From Aureivirga sp. CE67 (GTDB lineage: Bacteria; Bacteroidota; Bacteroidia; Flavobacteriales; Flavobacteriaceae): 64,000 nucleotides of DNA. The stretch spans positions 742,896-806,895 of the forward strand of contig NZ_JADOTV010000001.1 in assembly GCF_015767245.1 (NCBI RefSeq), given 5' to 3'. Made by a program: the position numbers and the translations under genes. The notes under the pieces are model-generated. The model saw only the letters and a program-made list of their open reading frames with translations, had not been told where the DNA came from and ran no database searches. Below, piece after piece: positions 34,078-44,700 of this stretch (position 1 is the first letter of the stretch; every line of letters starts with the position of its first letter).

Positions 34078-37000
34078 ATGAACAAAAATTACCTATTAAT
34101 AATTGCTATTTTTTTAACAGCATTTATATCGCAAGCCCAAACAGCTGTAATTACATCTTATATGGATTCTCCTTGTCCTAGCCAAGATGGAAGAGTTGTT
34201 GAAATATACGTGAATGGAACTGTTGATTTCGCTGGATGGAATTTACAACGTCAATCAAACGGAGATGGATATAATTCAAATATTAATTTATCCAATTTAG
34301 GAACAATTACAGATGCTTTTGCATACATCACAAATGATGCTGCAACTATTACAAGTGAATTTGGAATTTCTACGAATGTTCTTGAAAACGGAAACATTTC
34401 TAGTAATGGAGATGACGCTTTTCAGATTGTAGATAATAACGATACTGTAATTGACAGATTCGGAGAAGATGGTGTTGACGGAACTGGGACTGCTTGGGAG
34501 CATGTGGATACTTATTATAAAAGAAATAATAATGTAGCTCCAAACTATGGAAATTTTGATGTTACAAACTGGACTTTTGGAGAATTAGGATTGTTAGTAG
34601 GAACTGGACTTTGTAATGGTGGAGAAGCTTATAGTAATACTTTTTCATTAGCAACTTATTCTTATACGCCTCCTGTTTCTGCAACATTATCTGTTTCTGC
34701 GCCAACAGCAGATCAGGTTTTTGATCCTTCTACTTCATCTATTGAAATTTCTTTCAACACAGAAAACTTTACTTTTTCTACAGATGAAAATACAGAAGAC
34801 GGAGATGGATATTTAGTTTATTCTTCAAATGGATTTTCAAATAATATTAACCATTTCTCTACAGATGCTATTCTTTTAACAGAATTAACTCCTGGAACTT
34901 ATACTTATTCTTTAAAATTAGTAAACAACGAAGGAGAAACAATTGACGGAACGGAAATGACTATTAGTTTCTCAATTGATACTGTTACAGAAGTTGCTTC
35001 TTTAACAGCATTAAGAGCTGATTTTGATGCAAACGGTGCTGGAACTTATTATGAAATTACTGGTCAAGTTGTTGTTTCAAACACAAACGGATATCAAGGA
35101 AGAAAATGGGTGCAAGATACAGAAGGAACTATTTCTGGAATCTTAATCAAAGATACTTCGGATGCAATTGAAACTACATTTAACACTGGAGATATTTTTA
35201 CAAACATCAAAGGATATACGGTTGAAGAAAATGGTGTTTTAAAATTAATTCCTTTTGATGATGATGCTATTACTTTAGTTTCTTCAGATAACGAAATTAC
35301 AGTTCAAACAATTTCTGTAGAAGAATTTACTACAAATGGAAATGACTATGAGTCGGAGTTAATCAAAATTGAAGGAATCAATTTTGAAGATGCTGACGGT
35401 ACAGCAGTTTACACAAATGGAACAAATTATACAGTAACAGACGGAACAAATACGACAACTTTAAGAACAGATTTCTACGATATGGATTATATCGGAGAAG
35501 TAATTCCAAGTTTAGATGTAAATGTTATTGGAATTGCTGCTGAATACAACGGAAACTATCAATTTACTCCAAGAAACAATGAAGATATCGAAGTGATTTC
35601 TACAAATGTTTCTTTTGAAGAAACTGTAATTTCTATCTCAGAAGCAGATGCAAGTGTGGTGGTAAAATTAATATTAGAAGAAGCAACTACAGCACAGTCT
35701 ACAGTAGATGTTTCTCTATATTTATCAAATAACGATGCTTTTGCTTTTACAACACAAACAATCACTTTTGAAGAAGGAGAATCTGAAAAAGAATTTTCAA
35801 TTGAAATTCCTCAAAACACAGAGAAAAATATAGATTATTTTGTAGCGCTTCAATTAGAAAATACTTCTAATGTAGAACTAGGAGAAGAAACAATGACTAC
35901 AATTTATGTTTCTGACGACGAAATGCACATCGAAGAAGATGCTCCTGATACTTTAGGAATGACTTTCCAAACTAGCTTTGGAGAACTAGGTGGAGCGGAG
36001 ATTTTGGCTCACGATCCTGTTACTGAAAAATTATTTGTTACCAATAGTGAAGACAATACTTTACAAGTTTTAGATTTCTCTGATCCTTCAAATATCACTT
36101 ATGATTCTACAGTTTCTCTTAACGAATTTGGAGCTTCTGTAACAAGTGTTACGGTTTATGAAAATTTAGTTGCTGTTTCTGTAAAAAGTGAAGATTATTC
36201 AAATGGAAAAGTTGTTTTCTTAAACACAAATGGAGAAGTTTTAGCTAATGTTGAAGTTGGAGTTTTACCAGATATGTTGACTTTCACACCAAACGGAACT
36301 TCTATCATTGTTGCAAACGAAGGAGAGCCAAATGATGATTATACAGTAGATCCTGAAGGAAGTATTTCTATCATCACACTTCCAGAAAATATTGCAGAAA
36401 TTACAACTTCTGATGTTACAACTTTAGATTTTAATGCTTTCGATTCTCAATTAGAAGATTTACAAGCAAACGATGTTCGTATTTTTGGATTAAATGCTAC
36501 AGTTTCACAAGATTTAGAGCCAGAATACATTACTATTTCTGAAGATTCTTCTACTGCTTGGGTAGTTTTACAGGAAAATAACGCATATGCTACTGTAGAT
36601 TTAACTTCAAACACAATCACAAGTATCAAGTCTTTCGGATATAAAGATTTTTCTTTAGAAAAAAATGCTTTTGATGCTTCCAATGATATTGATTTTATCT
36701 TCATGTCAACTTGGAATGTAAAAGGTATGTATCAGCCTGATGGAATTGCAAACTTTGAGAAAGACGGCGTAAAATATATCGTTACTGCAAACGAGGGAGA
36801 TGGAAGAGATTATGATGGATATAGTGAAGAAAACAGAGTAAAAGATTTAAATTTAGATGAAACTGCTTTTCCAAATGCAGATTTTATCCAAGAAAAAAGA
36901 AACTTAGGAAGATTAAAGATTACAACTTCTCTTGGAGATACAGATAATGATGGAGATTATGATGAGCTTTATGCTTATGGAGCTCGTTCTTTCTCAATTT

Positions 37001-37665
37001 TTAATGCTGAAACTGGAGAATTAGTTTATGATAGTGCAGACATGATGGAAAGAATCATCAAAGAGCACGAAGTTTTTGGAGAAATGTTTAACACTACAAA
37101 TAGTGACGATAAATTCAAAAACAGATCGGATGATAAAGGACCTGAACCAGAAGGAGTAATCGTGAAAGAAATTGATGAGAAATTCTATGCTTTTGTAGGT
37201 TTAGAAAGAGTTGGAGGAATCATGGTTTTTGATATTACAAACCCAACTGCACCAGTTTTTGAAACTTATGTAAACAACAGAACTTTTGATGAAGTTGAAA
37301 ATGATGATTTAGGACCAGAAGGATTAATTTATGTAGATCCTAATGATAATGGATTAGAAAAAGGATTAATCGTAGTAGCAAACGAAGTAAGTGCTACTGT
37401 AAGTGTTTATTCTTTAGAAAATGTAGATGCAACTATTGGAATTGAAGATTTTTCAAAAAATGAAACAATTACTTTATACCCAAATCCTTCCAATAATTCT
37501 TTTGTTTTCTTAAGTAAACCTTCTTCTTTTGAAGTGTTTGATACTTTAGGAAGAAAAGTTTTAGAAGGGAAAAATGCTTCGAAAATCAATACGAAATCAT
37601 TAACAAAAGGAACTTACATCGTGAAGTTCGAAAAAGGAACTAGTACAAAATTAGTTGTAAACTAG
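34078..37665 (+). CDS. T9SS-secreted lamin-tail / choice-of-anchor I protein
   Basis: A 1195-residue exported protein. Signal peptide ends SQAQ (about 21). Residues 22-175 are a lamin-tail domain (VITSYMDSPCPSQDGRVVEI, VDFAGWNLQRQ). About 215-300 is Ig-like, 305-490 an OB-like DUF5689-type region (YYEITGQVVVSNTNGYQGRK), 510-605 Calx-beta-like, and 620-1110 a propeller of the choice-of-anchor I type (EILAHDPVTEKLFVTNSEDN, SIIVANEGEPNDDYTVDPEG). The C-terminus (about 1120-1195, ITLYPNPSNNSF to TSTKLVVN) is a type A T9SS sorting domain. Such proteins may be surface phosphatase- or esterase-like, but no catalytic residues are assigned. Confidence 0.85.
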   Translation: MNKNYLLIIAIFLTAFISQAQTAVITSYMDSPCPSQDGRVVEIYVNGTVDFAGWNLQRQSNGDGYNSNINLSNLGTITDAFAYITNDAATITSEFGISTNVLENGNISSNGDDAFQIVDNNDTVIDRFGEDGVDGTGTAWEHVDTYYKRNNNVAPNYGNFDVTNWTFGELGLLVGTGLCNGGEAYSNTFSLATYSYTPPVSATLSVSAPTADQVFDPSTSSIEISFNTENFTFSTDENTEDGDGYLVYSSNGFSNNINHFSTDAILLTELTPGTYTYSLKLVNNEGETIDGTEMTISFSIDTVTEVASLTALRADFDANGAGTYYEITGQVVVSNTNGYQGRKWVQDTEGTISGILIKDTSDAIETTFNTGDIFTNIKGYTVEENGVLKLIPFDDDAITLVSSDNEITVQTISVEEFTTNGNDYESELIKIEGINFEDADGTAVYTNGTNYTVTDGTNTTTLRTDFYDMDYIGEVIPSLDVNVIGIAAEYNGNYQFTPRNNEDIEVISTNVSFEETVISISEADASVVVKLILEEATTAQSTVDVSLYLSNNDAFAFTTQTITFEEGESEKEFSIEIPQNTEKNIDYFVALQLENTSNVELGEETMTTIYVSDDEMHIEEDAPDTLGMTFQTSFGELGGAEILAHDPVTEKLFVTNSEDNTLQVLDFSDPSNITYDSTVSLNEFGASVTSVTVYENLVAVSVKSEDYSNGKVVFLNTNGEVLANVEVGVLPDMLTFTPNGTSIIVANEGEPNDDYTVDPEGSISIITLPENIAEITTSDVTTLDFNAFDSQLEDLQANDVRIFGLNATVSQDLEPEYITISEDSSTAWVVLQENNAYATVDLTSNTITSIKSFGYKDFSLEKNAFDASNDIDFIFMSTWNVKGMYQPDGIANFEKDGVKYIVTANEGDGRDYDGYSEENRVKDLNLDETAFPNADFIQEKRNLGRLKITTSLGDTDNDGDYDELYAYGARSFSIFNAETGELVYDSADMMERIIKEHEVFGEMFNTTNSDDKFKNRSDDKGPEPEGVIVKEIDEKFYAFVGLERVGGIMVFDITNPTAPVFETYVNNRTFDEVENDDLGPEGLIYVDPNDNGLEKGLIVVANEVSATVSVYSLENVDATIGIEDFSKNETITLYPNPSNNSFVFLSKPSSFEVFDTLGRKVLEGKNASKINTKSLTKGTYIVKFEKGTSTKLVVN

Positions 37666-37691
37666 TTTGATTCTATATATCCCTATAATTG

Positions 37692-37723
37692 AAAAGCGAG
37701 GTTTTTAGCCTCGCTTTTTTTGT
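37692..37723 (+). terminator. Intrinsic terminator after the choice-of-anchor I gene
   Basis: Stem AAAAGCGAGG / CCTCGCTTTT (10 bp) with a 7-nt loop, continuing into a T run. Confidence 0.8.
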
Positions 37724-37780
37724 TTTTTATTAAAAGTTTCCTGGTTTAAAATCTTAAGAGAAAATTTTGTTTAATCTAAA

Positions 37781-37810
37781 ACACACCCCTAGCCCCTCTC
37801 AAAAGGGGAA
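37781..37810 (-). repeat. CCCCTC-type palindromic repeat, copy C
   Basis: Inverted relative to copies A, B and E: ACACACCCCTAG then CCCCTCTCAAAAGGGG. It lies between the convergent choice-of-anchor I gene and the 1128-residue outer-membrane protein gene. Confidence 0.75.
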
Positions 37811-37869
37811 CTTGATATCTTGTAGATTTTAATACAAAATAAATTGTAATAATAGTTTATTTTTTATGA

Positions 37870-40800
37870 TTAAAAATTAGCTCTCAACTGTACAGTTCCA
37901 GTATGAATTGCTTTATTTTCTTCACTTTTTCTTCCTAAATAATTAATGTTTAAATCTAAATAACTTGTCAGTTTTTTCTGAATGATTGCTCCCCAAGTAA
38001 AGTTTTTTCCAGGTTGTAATCCTTCCAAAATTTGATAAGCAACAGGTGTATTTATATTTCCGTCATAAGTATTCAGAATATAATTGAAATTTCCTTGAAT
38101 AGCATATTTTGAAGCTTTAGAAAAAGCAAAAGTAAAACCTAAATTTTGTTGTTGAAGCTTTTCTTTTTCACCAATTTGATTGTTTTTGTCTTGATATTCA
38201 TAAGAAAAATCTAGATGTGAATTTCTATTTAAAACATAAGAAATCATTGGTTTTACATTTTCTGTTTTGATTAAATAATCTCTATTTGAGAAATTTCTAG
38301 AATGGTTTTCATTTTCTGACATTGTTCCAAGAATATCCAAAACCCAAAACTTCGTCAATGCATGCTGAAACTGTAATTGATGTTGTGTTATCGTACTTTG
38401 TACATCATCAATAGAAAGGAAAATTTTATTTTCAGATTTAATAAAATTATAAGTAGTCGAATAATTTCTTTGCCCTCTGTGGAAAAACAAACTATTTCGG
38501 AAACTGAAATTTAAACCGAGTAAATCTTCTTCTTCAATTGCAAACGGATTAAAATGAAACTCTTCGCCTTCTCTTTCTTTTTTATTATCAATCAACACAA
38601 AAGATTGGTTATGAAAATGCGATAAAAACTTTTTAATTCCTTTTTCTTGACGCCATTGTGTGAAATTAAATTGAAGAGATTGGCTAAATTTTACCTGATT
38701 TGTTTTTGTGTATCGTAAAGAAGGAAGCGTCACTCGCAGATAGGTTGCCTGATCTGGAAATTGCGCAATTTCAAACTCATTCAATTCTTTAATTCCATTT
38801 CCGTTATAATCAATCCAAGTATAAAAACCTTGCCCTGGTTCCACTTCCACATAAGTAAATTCCTGCTCTGGCAACGTACCTGAAAGTGTTTCATAAACTG
38901 TGTTACTCGTAATTAATTGTTTCCAAAAAACTTGACGATAACTCAATCTAGAATTAAAAGATTGTTCATTTTCGATAAACTCATTTTGTACCTTTCGATA
39001 ATTTGCAAAAAGTTTCAAATTGGACGTATTTGTATTTACCAATTGTGATTTTAAAAAATACGTATTTGCATTTTGAGTTCTTTGTAATTTATGTTGGTGT
39101 AAACTGTCCGTAACTCGGTTTCTATACCCAATTTCTGCAAAAATTTTTAAAGAATCTCCAATACCAAAAGAAGCTTCATATTCTACAAATTTTTGACTTA
39201 AATTCGTTAAAAGCTTTGATTCTTTATCTGTTTCTTCATTATTTTCTGTGCTAAACTTTGCACCAATCCATTTATTTTTTAAATCATAAGTAGAATTACT
39301 ATAAAAACGTAAAAAAGTACTTTCTACAGTAGAATTATCGGTTGTCAAATAACTTCCGTTTGAAAACAATTTCCATCTATTAGCATCAATTTTTCCAAGA
39401 ATAGATTGTTTATTTCCTTTATAATCCGAACCAAAATTTAAAAACTCCGATTTGAACTGAAATTTATTTTTTTCATTATAAAAATCTAAAACTCCAGAGA
39501 CCATTTGCTGCTTTCCTTGAATCGTTGGAATGTTCCAATCTCTATTAAATTCTACACTTTGAAAACGTTCGACAGTTTTAAAATTCTCCGAAATATGTTG
39601 AAATTTTCCTACAACATCCAATTTGTACTTTTTCGAAAAAATATTTTGTTTCACATTAAAATCTCCAGCATAACCACGATCTAGGTTTTTATCCAAATCT
39701 GAAAATAAATTTTGATCATTATTACTAAAAGTAAGCTCCGTCTGAATATCTGTTTTTTCAGTAGGTTGTACAAAACTTTGTACACCAAAAATCTGTAATT
39801 TCGTTGGAGCAATCAAACGAACCACAGGAGCATAATCTCCTTGATTTTCTCCAACATATTCGTAGATTTTTCCAATCCCTATAGTAGATTCGATTTCATA
39901 ACTTCCTTGATTTTCTCCTATAAAAGTAAAAGTCACACGATACAATTCATCATCAGGGTTATCTGAAAACTCGAAAACCTCATCAGAACCAACCAGTACT
40001 TTTTTATACAAAATTTTATTCTCAGAATATGCTTCAGGAACCGCAGAAGGTGCAAAAACTTCAGAAGTATTATTTCCTGCATTGGCTAAAATTTCTTTTT
40101 GTTCGTCAGTTAAATTTTGTTGTAAAGGCTGATTTTTCGCATCTGCTTCATGATAAAAATAAGTTTGAATCGAAAAGTCTTTTCTTTTGTGTCCAACTTT
40201 ATTGTAAGAAGCAAAACGCGTATAATTTCTGTCAGAATATTGATATTCTGCGGTAATTCGCATCGAAGAAGTTACTGGGAAAGTTGCTGTAAAAGTTAGT
40301 TCTGCCGTGTTGTAATCGATTACATAATCATTGTTTTCTCCACGTTTTAGCAAACGACCATTCACATAAATTTTTTCACTTCCTGCAACAATAATTAAAT
40401 TCGTTTCATTGAAATTTCCAGCTAATTTATAAGGTCCTTGATTTCCTTCAATTCCATCAAATTTATAGGAAGAAAACTGTCCTTTTACCAAAGCTCCAGA
40501 AGCCAAGAAATCCGTTTCACTTCGATCTCCTTTAATAATTCCATCTACAGAAATTCCAGAAACCCTTTTGGAGAAATTCAAAAACTTACTTTCTCTGTTT
40601 TGTAAATCCACATCTCCTGCTTTGATTTTCCAAGTATCCGTAAAAAGCTCAATAAAAACACGATCAAATTCATTTACCTGTTGCGTGTAACCATTTTCTT
40701 GCAAAGGAATGTTACTATCCGAAATGGAAGCTCGAAGTGTCAATTTATCGGATAATTTTCCAGAAATCTGTAAATCTAAATTAGAATTTACTACCGCATC

Positions 40801-41256
40801 TTGATTATTTCCAACCGTAATTCCTCTAGAAATACTTCCGTTCGTATTTAAACCATCAAAAGGTTGAAAGGTATTTTTCAATTTTCTAGGTTTTAAAACA
40901 TATCTCTGGGTTTCTTGAAAACTAGAATTTGTAATGTATTTTTTATCAAATTTTGCATACTTTTTAGTAAGAAACCTAGGATATTCCTTATAAACTACTT
41001 TGATGTCCTTCGGAATGGAGTCTGTTGTAAATGTTAAAGTTGCTGTCTTAAAATCAATTTGATAAAGAGAAGAATCTATTTTTTTTCCTTGTTCGTTTAA
41101 AACTTCAAAATACACTGGATTAATACTCGTAGAATCCACTTGTATCTTCTTTTGTTTTAAAGAAAATGACTTGGTAGTGTATTGTTTTAAAGTATCAATT
41201 TGGGCAAAGGAAATTTGGCAAACGAATAAGAAAAATATGTAGAAAAAATACTTCAT
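37870..41256 (-). CDS. Large outer-membrane beta-barrel protein with SprA-like N-terminal stretch
   Basis: A 1128-residue protein with signal peptide ending SFAQ (about 19). Residues 135-240 (GSISRGITVGNNQDAVVNSN, LQISGKLSDKLTLRASISD, EFDRVFIELFTDTWKIKAGD) resemble segments I recall from the T9SS translocon barrel SprA, but at half the length of SprA this is not SprA itself. The remaining part is a succession of amphipathic strands ending IHTGTVQLRANF, as in large barrels. IDYNGNGIKELNEFEIAQFP near residue 820 is a conserved-looking insertion with a DxNGNG calcium-type loop. It stands alone between the choice-of-anchor I gene and the P-domain gene. Function unknown. Confidence 0.65.
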   Translation of the reverse strand: MKYFFYIFFLFVCQISFAQIDTLKQYTTKSFSLKQKKIQVDSTSINPVYFEVLNEQGKKIDSSLYQIDFKTATLTFTTDSIPKDIKVVYKEYPRFLTKKYAKFDKKYITNSSFQETQRYVLKPRKLKNTFQPFDGLNTNGSISRGITVGNNQDAVVNSNLDLQISGKLSDKLTLRASISDSNIPLQENGYTQQVNEFDRVFIELFTDTWKIKAGDVDLQNRESKFLNFSKRVSGISVDGIIKGDRSETDFLASGALVKGQFSSYKFDGIEGNQGPYKLAGNFNETNLIIVAGSEKIYVNGRLLKRGENNDYVIDYNTAELTFTATFPVTSSMRITAEYQYSDRNYTRFASYNKVGHKRKDFSIQTYFYHEADAKNQPLQQNLTDEQKEILANAGNNTSEVFAPSAVPEAYSENKILYKKVLVGSDEVFEFSDNPDDELYRVTFTFIGENQGSYEIESTIGIGKIYEYVGENQGDYAPVVRLIAPTKLQIFGVQSFVQPTEKTDIQTELTFSNNDQNLFSDLDKNLDRGYAGDFNVKQNIFSKKYKLDVVGKFQHISENFKTVERFQSVEFNRDWNIPTIQGKQQMVSGVLDFYNEKNKFQFKSEFLNFGSDYKGNKQSILGKIDANRWKLFSNGSYLTTDNSTVESTFLRFYSNSTYDLKNKWIGAKFSTENNEETDKESKLLTNLSQKFVEYEASFGIGDSLKIFAEIGYRNRVTDSLHQHKLQRTQNANTYFLKSQLVNTNTSNLKLFANYRKVQNEFIENEQSFNSRLSYRQVFWKQLITSNTVYETLSGTLPEQEFTYVEVEPGQGFYTWIDYNGNGIKELNEFEIAQFPDQATYLRVTLPSLRYTKTNQVKFSQSLQFNFTQWRQEKGIKKFLSHFHNQSFVLIDNKKEREGEEFHFNPFAIEEEDLLGLNFSFRNSLFFHRGQRNYSTTYNFIKSENKIFLSIDDVQSTITQHQLQFQHALTKFWVLDILGTMSENENHSRNFSNRDYLIKTENVKPMISYVLNRNSHLDFSYEYQDKNNQIGEKEKLQQQNLGFTFAFSKASKYAIQGNFNYILNTYDGNINTPVAYQILEGLQPGKNFTWGAIIQKKLTSYLDLNINYLGRKSEENKAIHTGTVQLRANF

Positions 41257-41722
41257 TGATGCAATAACGAAGAGTTTGGTTTTTTAGTTTGTTTTTTAAC
41301 GATTTGAAATGAAAAAATTTTCTCTACAATGTAGAAATATTAAATGGCTGTAAAAATAGAAAAAAGGAGAAGAAGAAATGTTTAAAAAAATTAGAATTGA
41401 AAAAACATTTCCCAAACATTATCACATTGAAATAGAGCTATTTTTAAGTTTAAATATTAAAAAATTGTTAATATTTTAAATTTAACGTTGCAAAATATGT
41501 TAATAATTATGTATTTAATTCAAAAAATTAAAATAAACCAATCTTCATATTATAGATAAATAATAAGAATGAAAAATCAGAATAAAACATTTTAAACAAT
41601 TAAAATATAGATCTATAAATTAAAATATGTAATTAATTCAAGAATCAAAAAGAGGTTAATATCCACATAATGAGTTGAATATTGTAATTGTAAATTGGTG
41701 CAAAACTAAATTTACTATAAAA
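41257..41722. other. Divergent intergenic region before the first P-domain/TSP3 gene
   Basis: 466 bp of very AT-rich DNA between the minus-strand barrel gene and the first giant P-domain gene. No full TAnnTTTG box, ORF or strong hairpin was found. An in-frame ATG at 41675 lies within it, but the signal peptide starts at 41723. Confidence 0.5.
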
Positions 41723-44700
41723 ATGAAGAAAAATTACTCGTTTTTCATCTTATTATGTTTCAGTTTTCTAAGTTTATTTTCTCGACCTATCGAAGAGAAA
41801 AGCTTCAAAGAAAATAATGAAATAAATAAAAATGAAGAACACACTGAAAAAAAATCGGATGAAGGGGTATCATCCTATTTTGAAAACACTTGTTCAACGG
41901 AAAGTCTTGATGGTTTAAGTTTAGCTTTACCAGCTTACCAGACTAAAGAATCAGTTATTACTTTTACTGAAGATTTACAAATTACAGATGTAAATGTAAC
42001 TGTAAATATTCAACATACATGGAATAGCGATCTTGAGTTTAAACTTGTTGGTCCGGACGGAACTGAAGTTGATTTATCTAGTTATAACGGAGGAAGTAGT
42101 GATCATTATACAAACACTGTTTTCGATGATTCTGCAGCTACAAGTGTCACTACAGGTACAGGTCCTTTCACAGGATCATTCCAACCTGAAGGTTCTCTTG
42201 CTAGTTTTAATGGAAAATTCTCTTTAGGAGATTGGAAATTAGTTTTTTACGACAACCTGAGTAGTTTTGATGGAACTCTTAATTCATGGTCTTTAGAGAT
42301 TTGTGGTGAAAACGATGTTGATGCAGATACTATTTTAAACATTGATGATAACTGTAAAGATACAGCAAATACAGATCAAACAGATGCTGATTCTGATGGT
42401 GTTGGAGATGCTTGTGACAACTGTATTGATTTTGCAAACGCAGATCAATTGGATACAGATGGAGATGGAATTGGAGATGCATGTGATACGGATGATGATG
42501 AAGATGGAATTGTGGATTCAGAAGATAACTGTCCTACAGTTGCAAATGCAGATCAAGCAGATAATGATGGTGATGGAATTGGAGATGCTTGTGATGAAGA
42601 TGATGATAATGATGGAGTTTTAGATGTAAATGATAACTGTCCATTAGTAGCAAATGTTGATCAAGCTGATAATGATGGAGATGGTATCGGAGATATTTGT
42701 GACGAAGATGATGATAATGATACTATTTTAGATGAAGAGGATAACTGTCAGTTTACTGCAAATACAGACCAAGCAGATATGAATTCGAATGGAATTGGAG
42801 ATGTTTGTGATGATATAGATGAAGATGGAATATTTGATTCAGAAGATAACTGTCCATTAACTGCAAATACAGACCAAGCAGATAATGATGGAGATGGTAT
42901 GGGAGATATCTGTGATGAAGATGATGATAATGATACTATTTTAGATGAAGAGGATAACTGTCCGTTTACTGCAAATACAGATCAAGCAGATATGAATTCG
43001 AATGGTATTGGAGATACTTGTGACGATATGGATGAAGATGGAGTTTTTGACTCTGAAGATAACTGTCCTGAAACAGCTAATCCTGATCAATTAGATACAG
43101 ACGGAGATGGAATCGGAAATGCTTGTGAAGAGGATGATGATAATGATGGAGTTTTAGATGTAGATGATAACTGTCCATTAGTAGCAAATGCAGATCAAGC
43201 AGATAATGATGAAGATGGAATCGGTGATGTTTGTGATGAGGATGATGATAATGATACTATTTTAGATACAGATGATAATTGTCCATTTGTAGCAAACGTA
43301 GACCAAGTAGATAATGATGGTGATGGTATGGGAGATATTTGTGATGAGGATGATGATAATGATACTATTTTAGATGAAGATGATAACTGTCCATTTATAG
43401 CAAATACAGATCAAGCAGATATGGATTCAAATGGTATTGGAGATGTTTGTGATGATATAGATGAAGATGGAGTTAATGACTCTGAAGATAATTGTCCAAT
43501 GATTGCAAATGAAGACCAATTAGATACTGATAATGATGGTATGGGTAATATTTGTGATGAAGATGATGATAATGACGGAATTTTGGATGAAGATGACGAA
43601 TGTCCTCTTGTTTATAATTTTGCTATAGATGAAGCTCCTGTTGTTTTATCAAGTCCAATCAATCATGCGGATGCTTTAGCTGGATCTATAGATTTTTCAT
43701 GGGAAGCTCTTACTGTTGCAGAAGAATACATTTTTGAAATTGCTACAGATGAAGAATTTACTTCGATTCTTGAAACAGCTACAATTTCAGAAGCAAATTA
43801 TACAGTAGCAGATCTTTTAGTAAATACATATTATTGGAGAATAAAAGCTAAAAATTCTTGTTCAGAGTCACTTTTCTCTGAAGCTTGGAAACTAAATATC
43901 AAAGATTCTTCTTGTTCAACAACTGATTCGGGAGACATCTCAGTAATATTTGGTGCTAATCCTATTACAAATGAAACTGTAATTAACATTGATGAAAACG
44001 TTGTAATTACAGATATTAATGTAACTGTAAATATTACACACGCATGGAATGGAGATATAAGTATAAAATTAGTTTCTCCAGAAGGAACTGAAGTTGATTT
44101 ATCTTCAGGAAATGGAGGAAGTTCTTCTAATTATGTTAATACAGTATTTGATGATGAAGCTTCTACTTCAATTTATTCTGGTTCAGGTCCTTTTACAGGA
44201 GAATATACACCTGAAGGTTCTTTAGCAAATTTTAACGGTCAATATTCAATAGGAGAATGGAAAATTGTTGCTCAAGATCTAGTTCCAAGTGTAGATGATG
44301 GAGAGTTAACATCATGGTCTATTGAGATATGTGGTGTTGAAGTATCAGATGCTGATATGGATGATATTCCTGATACTACTGACAACTGTATTGATGTTGC
44401 AAATGCAGATCAATTAGATACAGATGGAGATGGTATGGGAGATATTTGTGATGAAGATGATGATAATGATGGAATTTTAGATATGGATGATAACTGTCCA
44501 TTAACTGTTAACGAAGACCAAGCAGATAATGACGGAGATGGTATAGGAGATATTTGTGATGAAGACGATGATAATGACGGAATTTTAGATACGGAAGATA
44601 ACTGTCCATTTACAGCTAACGAAGATCAACTAGATACGGACGAAGATGGAATGGGAGATGTTTGTGATGAAGATGATGATAATGATACTATTTTAGATGA

